Made by a program: the position numbers and the translations under genes. 37,185 nt of DNA from Clostridia bacterium (GTDB taxonomy: Bacteria > Bacillota > Clostridia > Christensenellales > Borkfalkiaceae): positions 1 to 37,185 of the forward strand of contig JAJPXK010000089.1 of the NCBI GenBank assembly GCA_021205485.1, read 5' to 3'. Shown piece by piece: positions 9,849 through 19,968 of this stretch (positions are counted from its first letter, which is position 1; the number at the start of each line of letters is the position of its first letter). Below the pieces are notes generated by a model, which had not been told where the DNA came from, did not search any database, and was given only the letters and a program-made list of their open reading frames with translations.

Positions 9849-10406
9849 ATGGCAGAGAAAGAATATAAAAGCAGAGTGGCTAAACAGTATGCCGAAGAAG
9901 TCGTACCTTACCTTACTAAAAAATTCGGCTATACCAATGTAATGCAGGTACCTAAGCTCGTAAAAATAGTTATAAACACGGGCCTCGGCGACATTAAGGA
10001 CAACGCTAAGTCCATCCAGATAACTCAGAACGAAATAAAGCAGATAACCGGCCAGCAGCCTATTTTAACAAAGGCTAAAAAGTCCGTCGCAAACTTCAAA
10101 GTCCGCGAGGGAATGACGGTCGGCATCAAAGTAACCTTGCGCGGCAAGAGGATGTTCGATTTCTACGACAAACTCATATCTATCGCTCTTCCCCGCGTGC
10201 GCGACTTCCGCGGCGTCCCCGCAGACAGTTTCGACGGCAGGGGCAACTACTGCATGGGGCTTAAGGAACAGCTTATATTCCCCGAAATCCAGTACGACCA
10301 GGTAGAAAAGATACGCGGCATGGACGTGTGCATAGTAACTACCGCTAAGACCGACGAGGAAGCGAGAGAGCTTTTAAGGGCTATGGGAATGCCCTTCAAG
10401 AGGTAA
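9849..10406 (+). CDS. rplE: 50S ribosomal protein L5
   Basis: [19 protein letters not shown]...[10 protein letters not shown]...FPEIQYDQV. Confidence 0.98.
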   Translation: MAEKEYKSRVAKQYAEEVVPYLTKKFGYTNVMQVPKLVKIVINTGLGDIKDNAKSIQITQNEIKQITGQQPILTKAKKSVANFKVREGMTVGIKVTLRGKRMFDFYDKLISIALPRVRDFRGVPADSFDGRGNYCMGLKEQLIFPEIQYDQVEKIRGMDVCIVTTAKTDEEARELLRAMGMPFKR

Positions 10407-10418
10407 GGAGATAAAGGT

Positions 10419-10604
10419 ATGGCAAAGAAGTCAATGATAAATAAGCAGCAAAGGCCTGCAAAATATTCAACAAGGGCATATACAAGGTGTTCCATCTGCG
10501 GAAGGCCTCACGCAGTGCTTCGCAAGTACGGCGTGTGCCGTATATGTTTCAGAGAGCTCGCTTACAAAGGGGAGATCCCCGGCGTAAAGAAGTCGAGCTG
10601 GTAA
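10419..10604 (+). CDS. rpsN: 30S ribosomal protein S14, type Z (zinc ribbon)
   Basis: 61 aa; [38 protein letters not shown]. Confidence 0.97.
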   Translation: MAKKSMINKQQRPAKYSTRAYTRCSICGRPHAVLRKYGVCRICFRELAYKGEIPGVKKSSW

Positions 10605-10616
10605 GGAGGTAAAAAG

Positions 10617-11009
10617 ATGACCGATCCTATAGCAGATATGCTCACTCGCATCAGGAATGCGATGATGGTAAATAAAGAAACGGTGGAAATTCCCTCCTCC
10701 AACATGAAAAAGGCGATCGCGGACATTATGCTCAAAGAGGGCTATGTTTCCGACGTAAAGCTGGTAGAAGACGGCTACAACGGCAAACTCGTTATAACCT
10801 TAAAGTATATCGGCAAAAACAAGCCCGTAATAAACGCCCTTAAAAGGGCGTCTAAACCTGGCCTCCGCCTTTATACCGACGTAGAAAATATGCCTAGGGT
10901 TATGAACGGCATGGGTATCGCCATACTGTCCACCAACAAGGGCGTTATGACCAACAAGCAGGCAAAGGCCGAAAACGTAGGCGGCGAAGTGCTCTGCTAC
11001 ATCTGGTAA
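10617..11009 (+). CDS. rpsH: 30S ribosomal protein S8
   Basis: MTDPIADMLTRIRNAMMVNKETVEIPSSNMKKAIADIMLKEGYV. Confidence 0.98.
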   Translation: MTDPIADMLTRIRNAMMVNKETVEIPSSNMKKAIADIMLKEGYVSDVKLVEDGYNGKLVITLKYIGKNKPVINALKRASKPGLRLYTDVENMPRVMNGMGIAILSTNKGVMTNKQAKAENVGGEVLCYIW

Positions 11010-11022
11010 GGAGGTAACAGGT

Positions 11023-11571
11023 ATGTCAAGAATAGGTAAAATGCCTGTAACTATCCCCGCAGGCGTAACCGTAAATTTCGACGGCTCAGTCGTAACCGTA
11101 AAGGGCGCCAAGGGCACCCTTACGCAGGAAATTGTCGGCGATATCAACGTTAAGGTAGAAGGAGGAGAAGTTCTTGTAGAAAAGAAGAACGATTCCGCCG
11201 AACTCGACGCAAAACACGGCCTTTACAGGGCGCTTATCCACAACATGGTAGTAGGCGTGTCCGAAGGCTATACAAAAAAACTCAAAGTAAACGGCGTAGG
11301 CTGGAAGGTAGCCAAACAGGGCAACAAAGTTGTTCTCAACGTAGGCTTTTCTCACCCCGTAGACTTTGCAGAACCCGCAGGCATCAAGCTTGAATGCCCT
11401 ACCGCCAACGAAATTGTTGTTTCGGGCATAGACAAGACGCTTGTAGGCCAGGTTGCCGCAGATATCCGCGGCATAAGAGTTCCCGAACCTTACCACGGCT
11501 ACGGCATCGCTTACAGCGACGAAGTAATCGAACGCAAGGAAGGCAAGACGGGAGGCAAGGGCAAGAAGTAA
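11023..11571 (+). CDS. rplF: 50S ribosomal protein L6
   Basis: MSRIGKMPVTIPAGVTV...IRVPEPYHGYGIAYSDEVIERKEGKTGGKGKK. Confidence 0.98.
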   Translation: MSRIGKMPVTIPAGVTVNFDGSVVTVKGAKGTLTQEIVGDINVKVEGGEVLVEKKNDSAELDAKHGLYRALIHNMVVGVSEGYTKKLKVNGVGWKVAKQGNKVVLNVGFSHPVDFAEPAGIKLECPTANEIVVSGIDKTLVGQVAADIRGIRVPEPYHGYGIAYSDEVIERKEGKTGGKGKK

Positions 11572-11661
11572 TTTTCGGCGTAACCGCTTACATAGCGGGT
11601 TTAATCTTACGGCGAAAGGAGATACCGCTTTTGCGGTTAATTGCTCAAAGGAGATTTTATA

Positions 11662-12030
11662 ATGATTAATATGATTGATAAGAACACCGAGCGTAAACGC
11701 CGCCATGAGCGCGTGAGGAAAAAGATTTCCGGTACGGCCGAAACTCCCCGTTTTGACGTGTACAGGAGCCTCAACCACATTTACGTTCAGGTTATAGACG
11801 ACGTAAAAGGCGTTACGTTAGTTTCCGCGTCTACGGTAGAAAAGGATGTCAAGGCTCAGGTTGCCGACCTTTCCAAGACGGAAGCTGCTAAAATTGTAGG
11901 CAAAGTTGCGGCTGAAAGGGCCTTAGAAAAGGGCATCAAGACAGTCGTATTCGACAGGGGCGGTTATCTGTACACCGGAAGGGTGCAGGCTGTCGCCGAC
12001 GGCGCAAGGGAAGCCGGACTTGAATTTTAA
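11662..12030 (+). CDS. rplR: 50S ribosomal protein L18
   Basis: [37 protein letters not shown]; start refined to ATG 11662 after aaggag. Confidence 0.96.
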   Translation: MINMIDKNTERKRRHERVRKKISGTAETPRFDVYRSLNHIYVQVIDDVKGVTLVSASTVEKDVKAQVADLSKTEAAKIVGKVAAERALEKGIKTVVFDRGGYLYTGRVQAVADGAREAGLEF

Positions 12031-12041
12031 GGAGCGCGGAA

Positions 12042-12578
12042 ATGGAAGAAAAGAAAGAAAGATCTTCAAGAAGGGAATCAAGGTTCAAAAGGGCTGAGGA
12101 CGACGGGCTTGTTAAAAAGCTTATACAGGTCAACAGGGTGTCCAAAACCGTTAAAGGCGGCAGGAATATGCGTTTCGCCGCGTTCGTCGTTGTAGGCGAC
12201 GGCAAAGGCAACATAGGCTGCGGCATGGGCAAGGCCAAAGAGGTTCCCGAAGCTATTGAAAAGGCTACGGCTCAGGCGAAGAAGAATATGTTTAAGGTTA
12301 ACCTTAAAGGTACTTCTATCCCTCACGGCATTATAGGCGTATACGGCAGAGGCAAAGTTTTGATGATGCCCGCCGCCGAAGGTACCGGCGTTATCGCCGG
12401 CGGCCCCGTCCGCGCCGTTATGGAAGCCGCAGGCATAAAAGATATACGTACAAAGTCGCATGGCACCAACAACCCTATCAACTGCGTAAAGGCGGCTATA
12501 GAGGGGCTTAAGGGCCTTAAATCGGCAGAGCAGATCGCTGCGGCCCGCGGCAAGTCCGTAGAAGAAATTACAGGCTAA
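12042..12578 (+). CDS. rpsE: 30S ribosomal protein S5
   Basis: [43 protein letters not shown]. Confidence 0.98.
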   Translation: MEEKKERSSRRESRFKRAEDDGLVKKLIQVNRVSKTVKGGRNMRFAAFVVVGDGKGNIGCGMGKAKEVPEAIEKATAQAKKNMFKVNLKGTSIPHGIIGVYGRGKVLMMPAAEGTGVIAGGPVRAVMEAAGIKDIRTKSHGTNNPINCVKAAIEGLKGLKSAEQIAAARGKSVEEITG

Positions 12579-12593
12579 ACGGAGGGCTTTAAA

Positions 12594-12767
12594 ATGATAA
12601 AGGTTACTTTAATTAAAAGTCCGAGCAACGAAGTCAAGTCAGTAAAGGCTACTGTTGCGGCGCTCGGCCTTAAAAAGATCCGTTCTACCAAAACCTTTGA
12701 AGAAACACCCGCCAATATGGGTCAGATAAACAAGGTTGCGTATCTTTTAAAGGTAGAAAAGGTTTAA
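12594..12767 (+). CDS. rpmD: 50S ribosomal protein L30 (57 aa, below the ORF-track length cutoff)
   Basis: ATG 12594 to TAA 12767: MIKVTLIKSPSNEVKSVKATVAALGLKKIRSTKTFEETPANMGQINKVAYLLKVEKV; between rpsE and rplO. Confidence 0.95.
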   Translation: MIKVTLIKSPSNEVKSVKATVAALGLKKIRSTKTFEETPANMGQINKVAYLLKVEKV

Positions 12768-12777
12768 GGAGTAAGTT

Positions 12778-13236
12778 ATGAGAATAGATACATTATCCCC
12801 CGCAGAGGGTTCTGTAATCGCTCCGAAAAGGCTCGGCAGGGGCATAGGCTCCGGCACGGGCAAGACGAGCGGCAAGGGTCACAAAGGTCAATGGGCCCGT
12901 TCGGGCGGCGGCGTGCGCCCCGGCTTCGAAGGCGGCCAGATGCCCCTCGCGAGAAGGATTCCTAAGCGCGGTTTCCACAATAAGTGGGCTACAAGCTACG
13001 TTATAGTAAATCTTTCGCAGCTTGCCGACGTGCCTGCAGGCACTCAGGTAGATTACGATTATGTTGTTTCAAATAAACTTGCGAAATTCGTAAAGAACAA
13101 TTCCGGCCTTAAAGTGCTCGGCGGCGGCGAAATAAAGGTTGCTTTAACCGTAAAGGCTGCTAAATTTTCTGAGTCCGCGAAAGCTGCCATAGAAAAGGCG
13201 GGCGGCAAAGCTGTTACAGAGGGCGCAGCGGAATAG
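12778..13236 (+). CDS. rplO: 50S ribosomal protein L15
   Basis: [50 protein letters not shown]. Confidence 0.98.
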   Translation: MRIDTLSPAEGSVIAPKRLGRGIGSGTGKTSGKGHKGQWARSGGGVRPGFEGGQMPLARRIPKRGFHNKWATSYVIVNLSQLADVPAGTQVDYDYVVSNKLAKFVKNNSGLKVLGGGEIKVALTVKAAKFSESAKAAIEKAGGKAVTEGAAE

Positions 13237-13286
13237 TTCTCAAACAAATTTGTTAAGCGGCGGCTTCGCCGTGAAAGAGGTTCAAT

Positions 13287-14657
13287 ATGTTTGAAACAAT
13301 AAAAAATTGTTTTAAGGTAAAGGAAATCCGCAAGAAGATATGGATAACCCTTTTGCTTCTGCTGATTTTCCGTTTAGGGTGTTATATCCCCGTGCCCGGC
13401 ATAATCGTCAGCGAGTTTTCCAGCGCGATATCAAAATATTCGTTCCTGGAACTTATGTCGGCTATAACGGGCGACTCGCTTTCCAACGCGACGCTGTTTG
13501 CGTTAGGCATAAGCCCCTATATCAACGCGACCATTATTATCCAGCTTCTTACGGTAGGCATTCCCGCCTTAGAGCGTCTGTCTAAACAGGGCGAAGAAGG
13601 CAGAAAAAAGATATCGCAGATAACCCGTTACGTTACCATAGCCCTCGCGATAGCGCAGGCTATAGGCATTATTATAAACATAGGCGTGCAGGGCGACGCC
13701 ATCAACACCCTTATGTTCGGCGGCGACGGCAGCGGAGCCGAGGGCAGCGGCATTATTAACGATACCGCGGCGCTGGTTATCGCTTGCATATTCCTTGTGG
13801 TTGTATACACTGCGGGCGCCATGCTCGTTATGTTCATAGGCGAACGCATTACAGAGTACGGCATCGGCAACGGCATATCGCTTATAATCTTCGTAGGCAT
13901 CATATCCACCGCAGGCATTACCATCGTAGATAAATTCGCCGATCTTTTCGGCGGTAACATGGACGCGTTATGGGAACTTCTCATATTCGTGCTGTTGACC
14001 ATTGTGGAGTTTGCCGCGATAGTAACGGTAGACCTGTCTGAGCGACGGATTCCCGTGCAGTACGCGAAGCAGGTGAAGGGCAGAAGAATGTACGGCGGCC
14101 AGTCGTCGGTAATCCCTATAAGGATATCGGGCGGCGGCGTTATGCCTCTTATCTTCGCATTCGCGATAATAAGCTTCCCTTCGATGCTCGCAAGCCTGTT
14201 CTGGCCCGGTTCGTCCTTTGAAACGGGCGTTACCGAATGGTTCTCGGGCAGCGGCGCGTGGTACGGCCAGCTAATTTATATGGTTGTGTTGTGCCTTCTT
14301 ATATTCGCCTTCTCGTTCTTCTACGCTTCGATGCAGTTCAACCCCGAAGATGTATCCAAGACCATACAGCAGAACGGCGGCTTTATACAGGGCATCCGCC
14401 CGGGCAAACCTACCGCGGATTACTTGAAAAAGATAAACAACAGAATAACGCTTTTCGGCGCCATATATCTGTCGCTCGTCGCGTTTGTGCCTTCGATTTT
14501 AGGCATAGTGCTTTCGGCGATCGGCGTAGAAGACACCACGCTTTTAAGCGTATTCTCTACAACAGGTATACTTATCGTCGTATCTGTCGCTCTCGAGCTT
14601 GAAAAGCAGATGCAGTCGCAGTTGATGATGAAGAATTACAAAGGATTCTTGAAGTAA
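13287..14657 (+). CDS. secY: Protein translocase subunit SecY
   Basis: RLGCYIPVPGI; YINATIIIQLL; ITEYGIGNGISLIIFVGI; 10-TM pattern. Confidence 0.98.
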   Translation: MFETIKNCFKVKEIRKKIWITLLLLLIFRLGCYIPVPGIIVSEFSSAISKYSFLELMSAITGDSLSNATLFALGISPYINATIIIQLLTVGIPALERLSKQGEEGRKKISQITRYVTIALAIAQAIGIIINIGVQGDAINTLMFGGDGSGAEGSGIINDTAALVIACIFLVVVYTAGAMLVMFIGERITEYGIGNGISLIIFVGIISTAGITIVDKFADLFGGNMDALWELLIFVLLTIVEFAAIVTVDLSERRIPVQYAKQVKGRRMYGGQSSVIPIRISGGGVMPLIFAFAIISFPSMLASLFWPGSSFETGVTEWFSGSGAWYGQLIYMVVLCLLIFAFSFFYASMQFNPEDVSKTIQQNGGFIQGIRPGKPTADYLKKINNRITLFGAIYLSLVAFVPSILGIVLSAIGVEDTTLLSVFSTTGILIVVSVALELEKQMQSQLMMKNYKGFLK

Positions 14658-14667
14658 ATCCTTTAAG

Positions 14668-14815
14668 CCTTCCCCTTGAGGGGAAGCCTATGCAAGGCTC
14701 CCCTATTAGGGGAGCTGTCCGAAAGGACTGAGGGGTTTAAACCCTTCCACCGCAAGCGGTCCCCCTCCCCTAACAGGGGAGGCTAAAGATGGCAAGCGGT
14801 TTCCAAGGGGAAGCC
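14668..14815. repeat. Nested palindromic dispersed repeats (between secY and adk)
   Basis: outer ccttccccttgaggggaagcc...; inner ggctcccctattaggggagctgtccgaaaggactgaggggttt...ccaccgcaagcggtccccctcccctaacaggggaggct. Confidence 0.85.
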
Positions 14816-14853
14816 TGTAATAATGCAATATATCGCAAGGGGGATTCAATCAG

Positions 14854-15492
14854 ATGAATATAGTGCTTTTAGGCGCGCCTGGCGCCGGCAAAGGAACGCA
14901 GGCGAGCAAGCTTGAACAAAAATACAATCTTTTGCATATCTCTACGGGCGATATATTCAGGGCTAACATAAAGGGCGGCACGCCTATCGGCAAGCTCGCC
15001 AAAAGTTATATAGACGCAGGGCAGCTCGTCCCCGACGAGGTTACCTGCGACATAGTCAAGGACAGACTTACCTGGCAGGACGCCGCAAACGGCTATATGC
15101 TCGACGGCTTCCCCCGCAATCTGTTCCAGGCAGAAAAACTCGATGAGTTCGCTCATATAGATTTGTGCGTAAATATATCGGTGGAATTTTCCCTCCTTAT
15201 GGACAGGATTTGCGGCAGACGCGTATGCAGTTGCGGCGAAAGCTACCATATATCCACTCTCGGCGGCAGAACTACCTGCGCAAAATGCGGCCAGCCCCTC
15301 TACCAGAGGGCGGACGACAATCCCGAGACGGTGCAGGCCCGTTTAAATACTTATAACACGCAGACGGCCCCTTTGATAGACTACTACAAAAAGCAGGGCA
15401 AGCTGGTTACCGTTGTAAGCGGAGAGGGTTCCCCCGACGAAGTGTTTGTACAGATTTGTAAAGAAATAGACAATTTCAAGGCGCAACAATGA
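14854..15492 (+). CDS. adk: Adenylate kinase (zinc-binding LID)
   Basis: VLLGAPGAGKGTQASKLEQKY; DGFPRN; CGESYH...CAKCGQPLYQR. Confidence 0.97.
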   Translation: MNIVLLGAPGAGKGTQASKLEQKYNLLHISTGDIFRANIKGGTPIGKLAKSYIDAGQLVPDEVTCDIVKDRLTWQDAANGYMLDGFPRNLFQAEKLDEFAHIDLCVNISVEFSLLMDRICGRRVCSCGESYHISTLGGRTTCAKCGQPLYQRADDNPETVQARLNTYNTQTAPLIDYYKKQGKLVTVVSGEGSPDEVFVQICKEIDNFKAQQ

Positions 15493-16238
15493 TTCACATT
15501 AAGTCGGCTGAAGAAATTGAAAAAATGCGAGACGCCTGTAAAGTGGTAAGGGATACCCTGCTGTTCGTAGGCGACCGCATAAAGGCGGGAATGACCACCA
15601 AAGAGGTAGACGATCTGGTCTACAGGTACATAACTTCCTGCGGGGCAATCCCGTCGGAGTTAGGGTACGAGGGCTATCCCGCGTCAAGCTGTGTGTCGGT
15701 AAACGACGTTGTTGTTCACGGCATACCGTCCGACGATAAAATAATAATGGACGGCGACATTGTAAGCGTAGACATCACCGCCGAAAAGAACGGCTACAAC
15801 GGCGACGCCGCGAGGACGTTTTTAATCGGCAACGTATCGGAAGAAAAACGCAAGCTTGTAAAAGTCACCGAAGAATGCTTTTTTAAAGCTTTGGAGGGCT
15901 TGCAGGACGGAACGCCACTCTACGATATAGGCTACGCCGTACAGACTCACGCCGAATCGCATGGCTACGGGGTTGTGAAGGCCCTTACGGGCCACGGGAT
16001 AGGCAGAGATATGCACGAAGACCCCGCCGTGCCAAACTTTGGCAGAAAGGGTACGGGCGTAAGGCTTAAAGCCGGCATGACCATCTGCATAGAGCCTATG
16101 ATAACCCTCGGTACGTGGAAAGTCTGGCAGGACGCCAAGGACGGCTGGACGGTACGCACGAACGACGGCAAGCCCGCCGCTCACTACGAAAACACCGTGC
16201 TTATCACCAAAACCGGCACAGAAATATTGACACTGTAA
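15489..16238 (+). CDS. map: Type I methionine aminopeptidase
   Basis: SVNDVVVHGIP; DIVSVDITAEKNGYNGDAARTF; ALTGHGIGRDMHEDPAVPNFG; CIEPM. Confidence 0.97.
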   Translation: MIHIKSAEEIEKMRDACKVVRDTLLFVGDRIKAGMTTKEVDDLVYRYITSCGAIPSELGYEGYPASSCVSVNDVVVHGIPSDDKIIMDGDIVSVDITAEKNGYNGDAARTFLIGNVSEEKRKLVKVTEECFFKALEGLQDGTPLYDIGYAVQTHAESHGYGVVKALTGHGIGRDMHEDPAVPNFGRKGTGVRLKAGMTICIEPMITLGTWKVWQDAKDGWTVRTNDGKPAAHYENTVLITKTGTEILTL

Positions 16239-16251
16239 TTTGTATAGCAAC

Positions 16252-16368
16252 AGAGCCTCCACTATTAGGGTAGCGTAGCATACACAGTAGAGGGGGACCG
16301 CTTGCGGTGGAGGGGTTTGAACCCCTCAGTCCTTTCGGACAGCTCCCCTAATAAGGGAGCCTATAATA
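16252..16368. repeat. Palindromic dispersed repeat with GTAGCGTAGCATAC module (between map and the KOW gene)
   Basis: gcctccactattagggtagcgtagcatacacagtagagggggaccgcttgcggtggaggggtttgaacccctcagtcctttcggacagctcccctaataagggagcc. Confidence 0.85.
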
Positions 16369-16418
16369 AGGCAAACATTTAAAATTTCTCATACATAGTA
16401 TTGCATGAGCAGGTTTTT

Positions 16419-16718
16419 ATGAAAAAAATTCAACCCGTTGTCGGCGGAGTATGCAAAAGCACTCAGGGCCGCGACGCAGGAAAATTTTATCTGATAAAAG
16501 AAGTGTTGCCGAACGGTTACGTTCTGGCGGTGGACGGCGACTGCAAAAAGCTCGCCTCGCCAAAGCGTAAAAGCGTAAAACATCTTCATCTTCTGCCCGA
16601 AAAGGCCGACGCTATAGCCGAAAAACTTGCGGCGGGGGCGAGGGTGTTTGACAGCGAAGTGTATTCGGCGCTCAAAAAGTATAACGCGGCGAACGAAACG
16701 CCTGCCGCGGAAGAATAA
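16419..16718 (+). CDS. KOW-like / L14e-type RNA-binding protein
   Basis: [60 protein letters not shown]; located between map and infA; start refined from 16401. Confidence 0.75.
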   Translation: MKKIQPVVGGVCKSTQGRDAGKFYLIKEVLPNGYVLAVDGDCKKLASPKRKSVKHLHLLPEKADAIAEKLAAGARVFDSEVYSALKKYNAANETPAAEE

Positions 16719-16732
16719 TATCGGAGGAAACG

Positions 16733-16954
16733 ATGTCGAAAAACGACCTTATTGAAGCCGAGGGAAAGGTAATAGAGTGCCTTCCTAACGCCAATTTCAA
16801 AGTCCAGTTGGCTAACGGCCACGTGATTGACGCCTATATTTCGGGCAAGCTCAGAATGAATTACATTCGCATCATAGAAGGCGATACCGTAAAGATTGAA
16901 ATGAGCCCTTACGACCTGAAAAGGGGCAGAATCACCTGGCGCAGCAAATCGTAA
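16733..16954 (+). CDS. infA: Translation initiation factor IF-1
   Basis: [70 protein letters not shown]. Confidence 0.98.
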   Translation: MSKNDLIEAEGKVIECLPNANFKVQLANGHVIDAYISGKLRMNYIRIIEGDTVKIEMSPYDLKRGRITWRSKS

Positions 16955-17058
16955 GAATCCGTTTATCGCGTAATTGCAACAGCAATTCGCGGCTTATTCT
17001 AAAAATAATAATGAGTTTTTGGCGTCACTGCGTTATGCCAAAAACCCCTAAATTTTAG

Positions 17059-17213
17059 GTAAAAGGGTGAATTTTTCGTATTATATAAATACGTACGCCC
17101 TTAAAAATACAAAAAAGAGGGAAAATAACAATCGGAGTAAAACGGAGATTGGTTGTTCCCTGAAAATCACGGCAAATGTTTTTGCACAGCAATGCAAAAA
17201 GATTTGCGTGAAT
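17059..17213 (+). ncRNA. Structured element copy A (three stem-loops) in the rpmJ leader
   Basis: ggtaaaagggtgaatttttcgtattatataaatacgtacgcccttaaaaatac...; near match to the reverse complement of 30127-30282, with compensatory changes in the stems. Confidence 0.65.
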
Positions 17214-17233
17214 ATCTTCTAAGGAGTTTAATT

Positions 17234-17350
17234 ATGAAAGTAAGACCTTCAGTAAAGCCTATGTGCGACAAATGTAAGATAATTAAAAGAAACGGCAAAG
17301 TAATGGTTATCTGTTCCAAAAACAAGAGCCACAAACAGCGCCAGGGCTGA
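17234..17350 (+). CDS. rpmJ: 50S ribosomal protein L36
   Basis: [38 protein letters not shown]; start refined from ORF track 17153. Confidence 0.97.
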   Translation: MKVRPSVKPMCDKCKIIKRNGKVMVICSKNKSHKQRQG

Positions 17351-17546
17351 TTGCCTGCTTTAATGCGGGCACAGAAAGCCTTATTTTCTCAGGCGTTTTT
17401 GCCTTGCTATAGGCTATTTACGCCCTGAATACAAAACTAATTTCGTATAAATCCGTCTGTAAACCATTCCAAAATTCAGGCGGCGTATACGGTTCATATA
17501 CAAAAACATTATAATTTACGTAAAATTAACGGAGGAATCAAATCGT

Positions 17547-17921
17547 ATGGCACGTATTGCCGGTGTAGATTTACCCAGAGAGAAGAGGGTAGAGATAGGT
17601 CTTACCTATATCTACGGCATAGGGTTAAAAACTTCACAGCAGATCCTCGCGGCGACGGGCATTAATCCCGATACACGCGTTAAGGATTTAGACGAGCAGG
17701 ATATATCCAAGCTCAGGGAATATATCGATCATAACGTAAGAGTGGAAGGCGAACTTCGCACCGAAGTTTCCCTTAACATCAAAAGACTTATGGAGATCGG
17801 ATGCTATCGCGGCATCAGGCACAGAAAGGGGCTTCCCGTCCGCGGACAGTCCACTAAAAGAAACGCGAGGACAAGAAAGGGTCCCCGCCGCACAGTCGCC
17901 AAGAAGAAGGGCGCTAAGTAA
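17547..17921 (+). CDS. rpsM: 30S ribosomal protein S13
   Basis: [26 protein letters not shown]...[32 protein letters not shown]. Confidence 0.98.
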   Translation: MARIAGVDLPREKRVEIGLTYIYGIGLKTSQQILAATGINPDTRVKDLDEQDISKLREYIDHNVRVEGELRTEVSLNIKRLMEIGCYRGIRHRKGLPVRGQSTKRNARTRKGPRRTVAKKKGAK

Positions 17922-17942
17922 TTGAAGGAGGAACTTTTATAA

Positions 17943-18341
17943 ATGGCAACTCAAAAAAGGGCTACCGCTTCAAGGAAGCGCAAAGAGCTTAAAAAGGTTG
18001 ATAAAGGTCAGGTTCATATCCAGGCGTCCTTCAATAACACTCTTGTTACTGTAACAGATATGCAGGGCAACGCCATAGCATGGTCGTCGGCAGGCAGCTT
18101 AAGCTACAAGGGCAGCAGAAAGGGAACGCCGTTCGCAGCGCAGATGGCTTGCGAAGCAGCGGTTAAGGCAGCTAAAGAACACGGGCTCCGCTCGGTGGAA
18201 GTTTACGTTAAAGGTCCCGGCGCGGGCAGAGAATCGGCAATAAGGGCTATCGCCGCGTGCGATGTGGAAATCACGCTTATTTCCGACGTTTCGCCTATAC
18301 CTCACAACGGGTGCAGACCCCCTAAACGCCGCAGAGTCTAA
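17943..18341 (+). CDS. rpsK: 30S ribosomal protein S11
   Basis: [46 protein letters not shown]. Confidence 0.98.
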   Translation: MATQKRATASRKRKELKKVDKGQVHIQASFNNTLVTVTDMQGNAIAWSSAGSLSYKGSRKGTPFAAQMACEAAVKAAKEHGLRSVEVYVKGPGAGRESAIRAIAACDVEITLISDVSPIPHNGCRPPKRRRV

Positions 18342-18363
18342 TAGAAGGAGTGAATGAATTAAT

Positions 18364-18987
18364 ATGGCTACTTACAGAGAAGCAAAGTGCCGCCTTTGCA
18401 GAAGGGAAGGCGGAAAGCTCTTTTTAAAGGGCGACAAATGTTATACAGGCAAGTGCCCGTTTGAAAAAAGGCCCGTAGCTCCCGGCCAGCACGGCGTATC
18501 CCGCAAAAAGGTATCCGAATACGGCCAGCAGCTTCGCGAAAAGCAGAAGGTTAAGAGGATTTACGGCGTACAGGAAGGCCAGTTCCGCGAATATTACGAA
18601 AAAGCCGACAGAATGAAGGGCATCACAGGTGAAAATATGCTCTCCCTTCTTGAAAGAAGGCTTGACAACGTAGTATACCGCCTTGGAATAGGCGTATCCC
18701 GCGCTCAGGCGAGGCAGCTTGTAAACCACGGCCATTTTACCGTAAACGGCAAAAAGGTCAATATCCCCTCATACACCGTTAAAAAGGGCGACGTTATCGC
18801 CGTTAAAGAGGGCAAAGAGGGCAACAAATTCTTTACGGAGTTAAAGTCAGCCAAGGCGGGTACAACCCCTAAGTGGCTGGAATTCAATCTTGAAAAGCTC
18901 GAGGGCAAGGTTGTTGAACTGCCTGCAAGAGAGGATATCGACAGCCAGATCGCAGAGCATATGATTGTCGAACTGTACTCCAAGTAA
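18364..18987 (+). CDS. rpsD: 30S ribosomal protein S4 (zinc-binding type)
   Basis: [37 protein letters not shown]4 domain [31 protein letters not shown]. Confidence 0.98.
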   Translation: MATYREAKCRLCRREGGKLFLKGDKCYTGKCPFEKRPVAPGQHGVSRKKVSEYGQQLREKQKVKRIYGVQEGQFREYYEKADRMKGITGENMLSLLERRLDNVVYRLGIGVSRAQARQLVNHGHFTVNGKKVNIPSYTVKKGDVIAVKEGKEGNKFFTELKSAKAGTTPKWLEFNLEKLEGKVVELPAREDIDSQIAEHMIVELYSK

Positions 18988-19009
18988 TTAAATTAAAGGA
19001 GGTAGTAAT

Positions 19010-19963
19010 ATGATCGAAATGGATATGCCCAAAATCGACGTTACGGAAAGCGAAGACCAGTCGTACGCGAAGGTCGTAGTTGAACCGCTCGAAAAGGGTT
19101 TCGGTCTTACAATAGGCAACTGCCTTAGAAGAATACTTCTGTCAGCTCTCCCCGGAGCGGCTGCGCAGGGGATAAGATTTTTAGACGGCAGCGTAAAGCA
19201 CGAATTTTCGGCTGTTGCCGGCGTTAAGGAAGACGTAACTGAGATCATCCTTAACTTAAAAAGCCTCGCAATCAAGACTAAAATTACCGATAAAGACTAC
19301 GTTAAAGTTGTTCACCTTTATAAGGAAGGCCCCGCAGACGTCAAGGCCAGCGATATAGAGCAGGACGCCGAGATAGAAATCATCAACGGCGACCAGCACA
19401 TATGCACGGTTGACGCGGGCGCCAAGATAGATATGGAAATCACAATAGGCAGGGGCAGGGGCTACAAAGGCGCAGACCATACCCGCACCGAGCTTATAGA
19501 TTACATCCCTATAGATTCTATCTATACCCCCGTTAAAAAGGTAAATTACAACGTAGAAAACACGCGCGTAGGCCAGAATACCGACTACGACAAGCTTGTT
19601 TTAGAGGTGTGGACCAACGGAGCGTTCAGCGCCAAAGAGATTGTATCTTTAGCCGCCAAGATAATGCAGGACCACATAAGCCTTTTCGTAAACCTTTCGG
19701 ATACGATAAAGGGCATGGACATACTTGTAAAGAACGAGGACGACAAGCAGCAGCAGGTTCTCGCCATGGCGATAGAAGAAATGGACCTTTCTGTCCGTTC
19801 GTACAACTGCTTAAAACGCGCAAACATACACACAGTAGAAGATCTTACGAGAAAGACGGAAGACGAGATGTTAAAGGTCCGCAACCTCGGCAGGAAATCT
19901 CTTGACGAAGTAATATTAAAGCTCCAGTCTTACGGACTTTCACTCGCTAACAAGGAGGACTAA
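19010..19963 (+). CDS. rpoA: DNA-directed RNA polymerase subunit alpha
   Basis: [35 protein letters not shown]; alpha-[22 protein letters not shown]. Confidence 0.98.
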   Translation: MIEMDMPKIDVTESEDQSYAKVVVEPLEKGFGLTIGNCLRRILLSALPGAAAQGIRFLDGSVKHEFSAVAGVKEDVTEIILNLKSLAIKTKITDKDYVKVVHLYKEGPADVKASDIEQDAEIEIINGDQHICTVDAGAKIDMEITIGRGRGYKGADHTRTELIDYIPIDSIYTPVKKVNYNVENTRVGQNTDYDKLVLEVWTNGAFSAKEIVSLAAKIMQDHISLFVNLSDTIKGMDILVKNEDDKQQQVLAMAIEEMDLSVRSYNCLKRANIHTVEDLTRKTEDEMLKVRNLGRKSLDEVILKLQSYGLSLANKED

Positions 19964-19968
19964 TTAAA

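Noticed and set aside
16419-16718. KOW-like protein between map and infA as a novel ribosomal factor
   Set aside because: An RNA-binding KOW-type gene at this position is a familiar Firmicutes arrangement.
16955-17233. tRNA, 6S or SRP RNA in the infA-rpmJ spacer
   Set aside because: No cloverleaf, CCA end, 6S bulge or SRP Alu/S-domain features seen; treated as an unassigned structured element.
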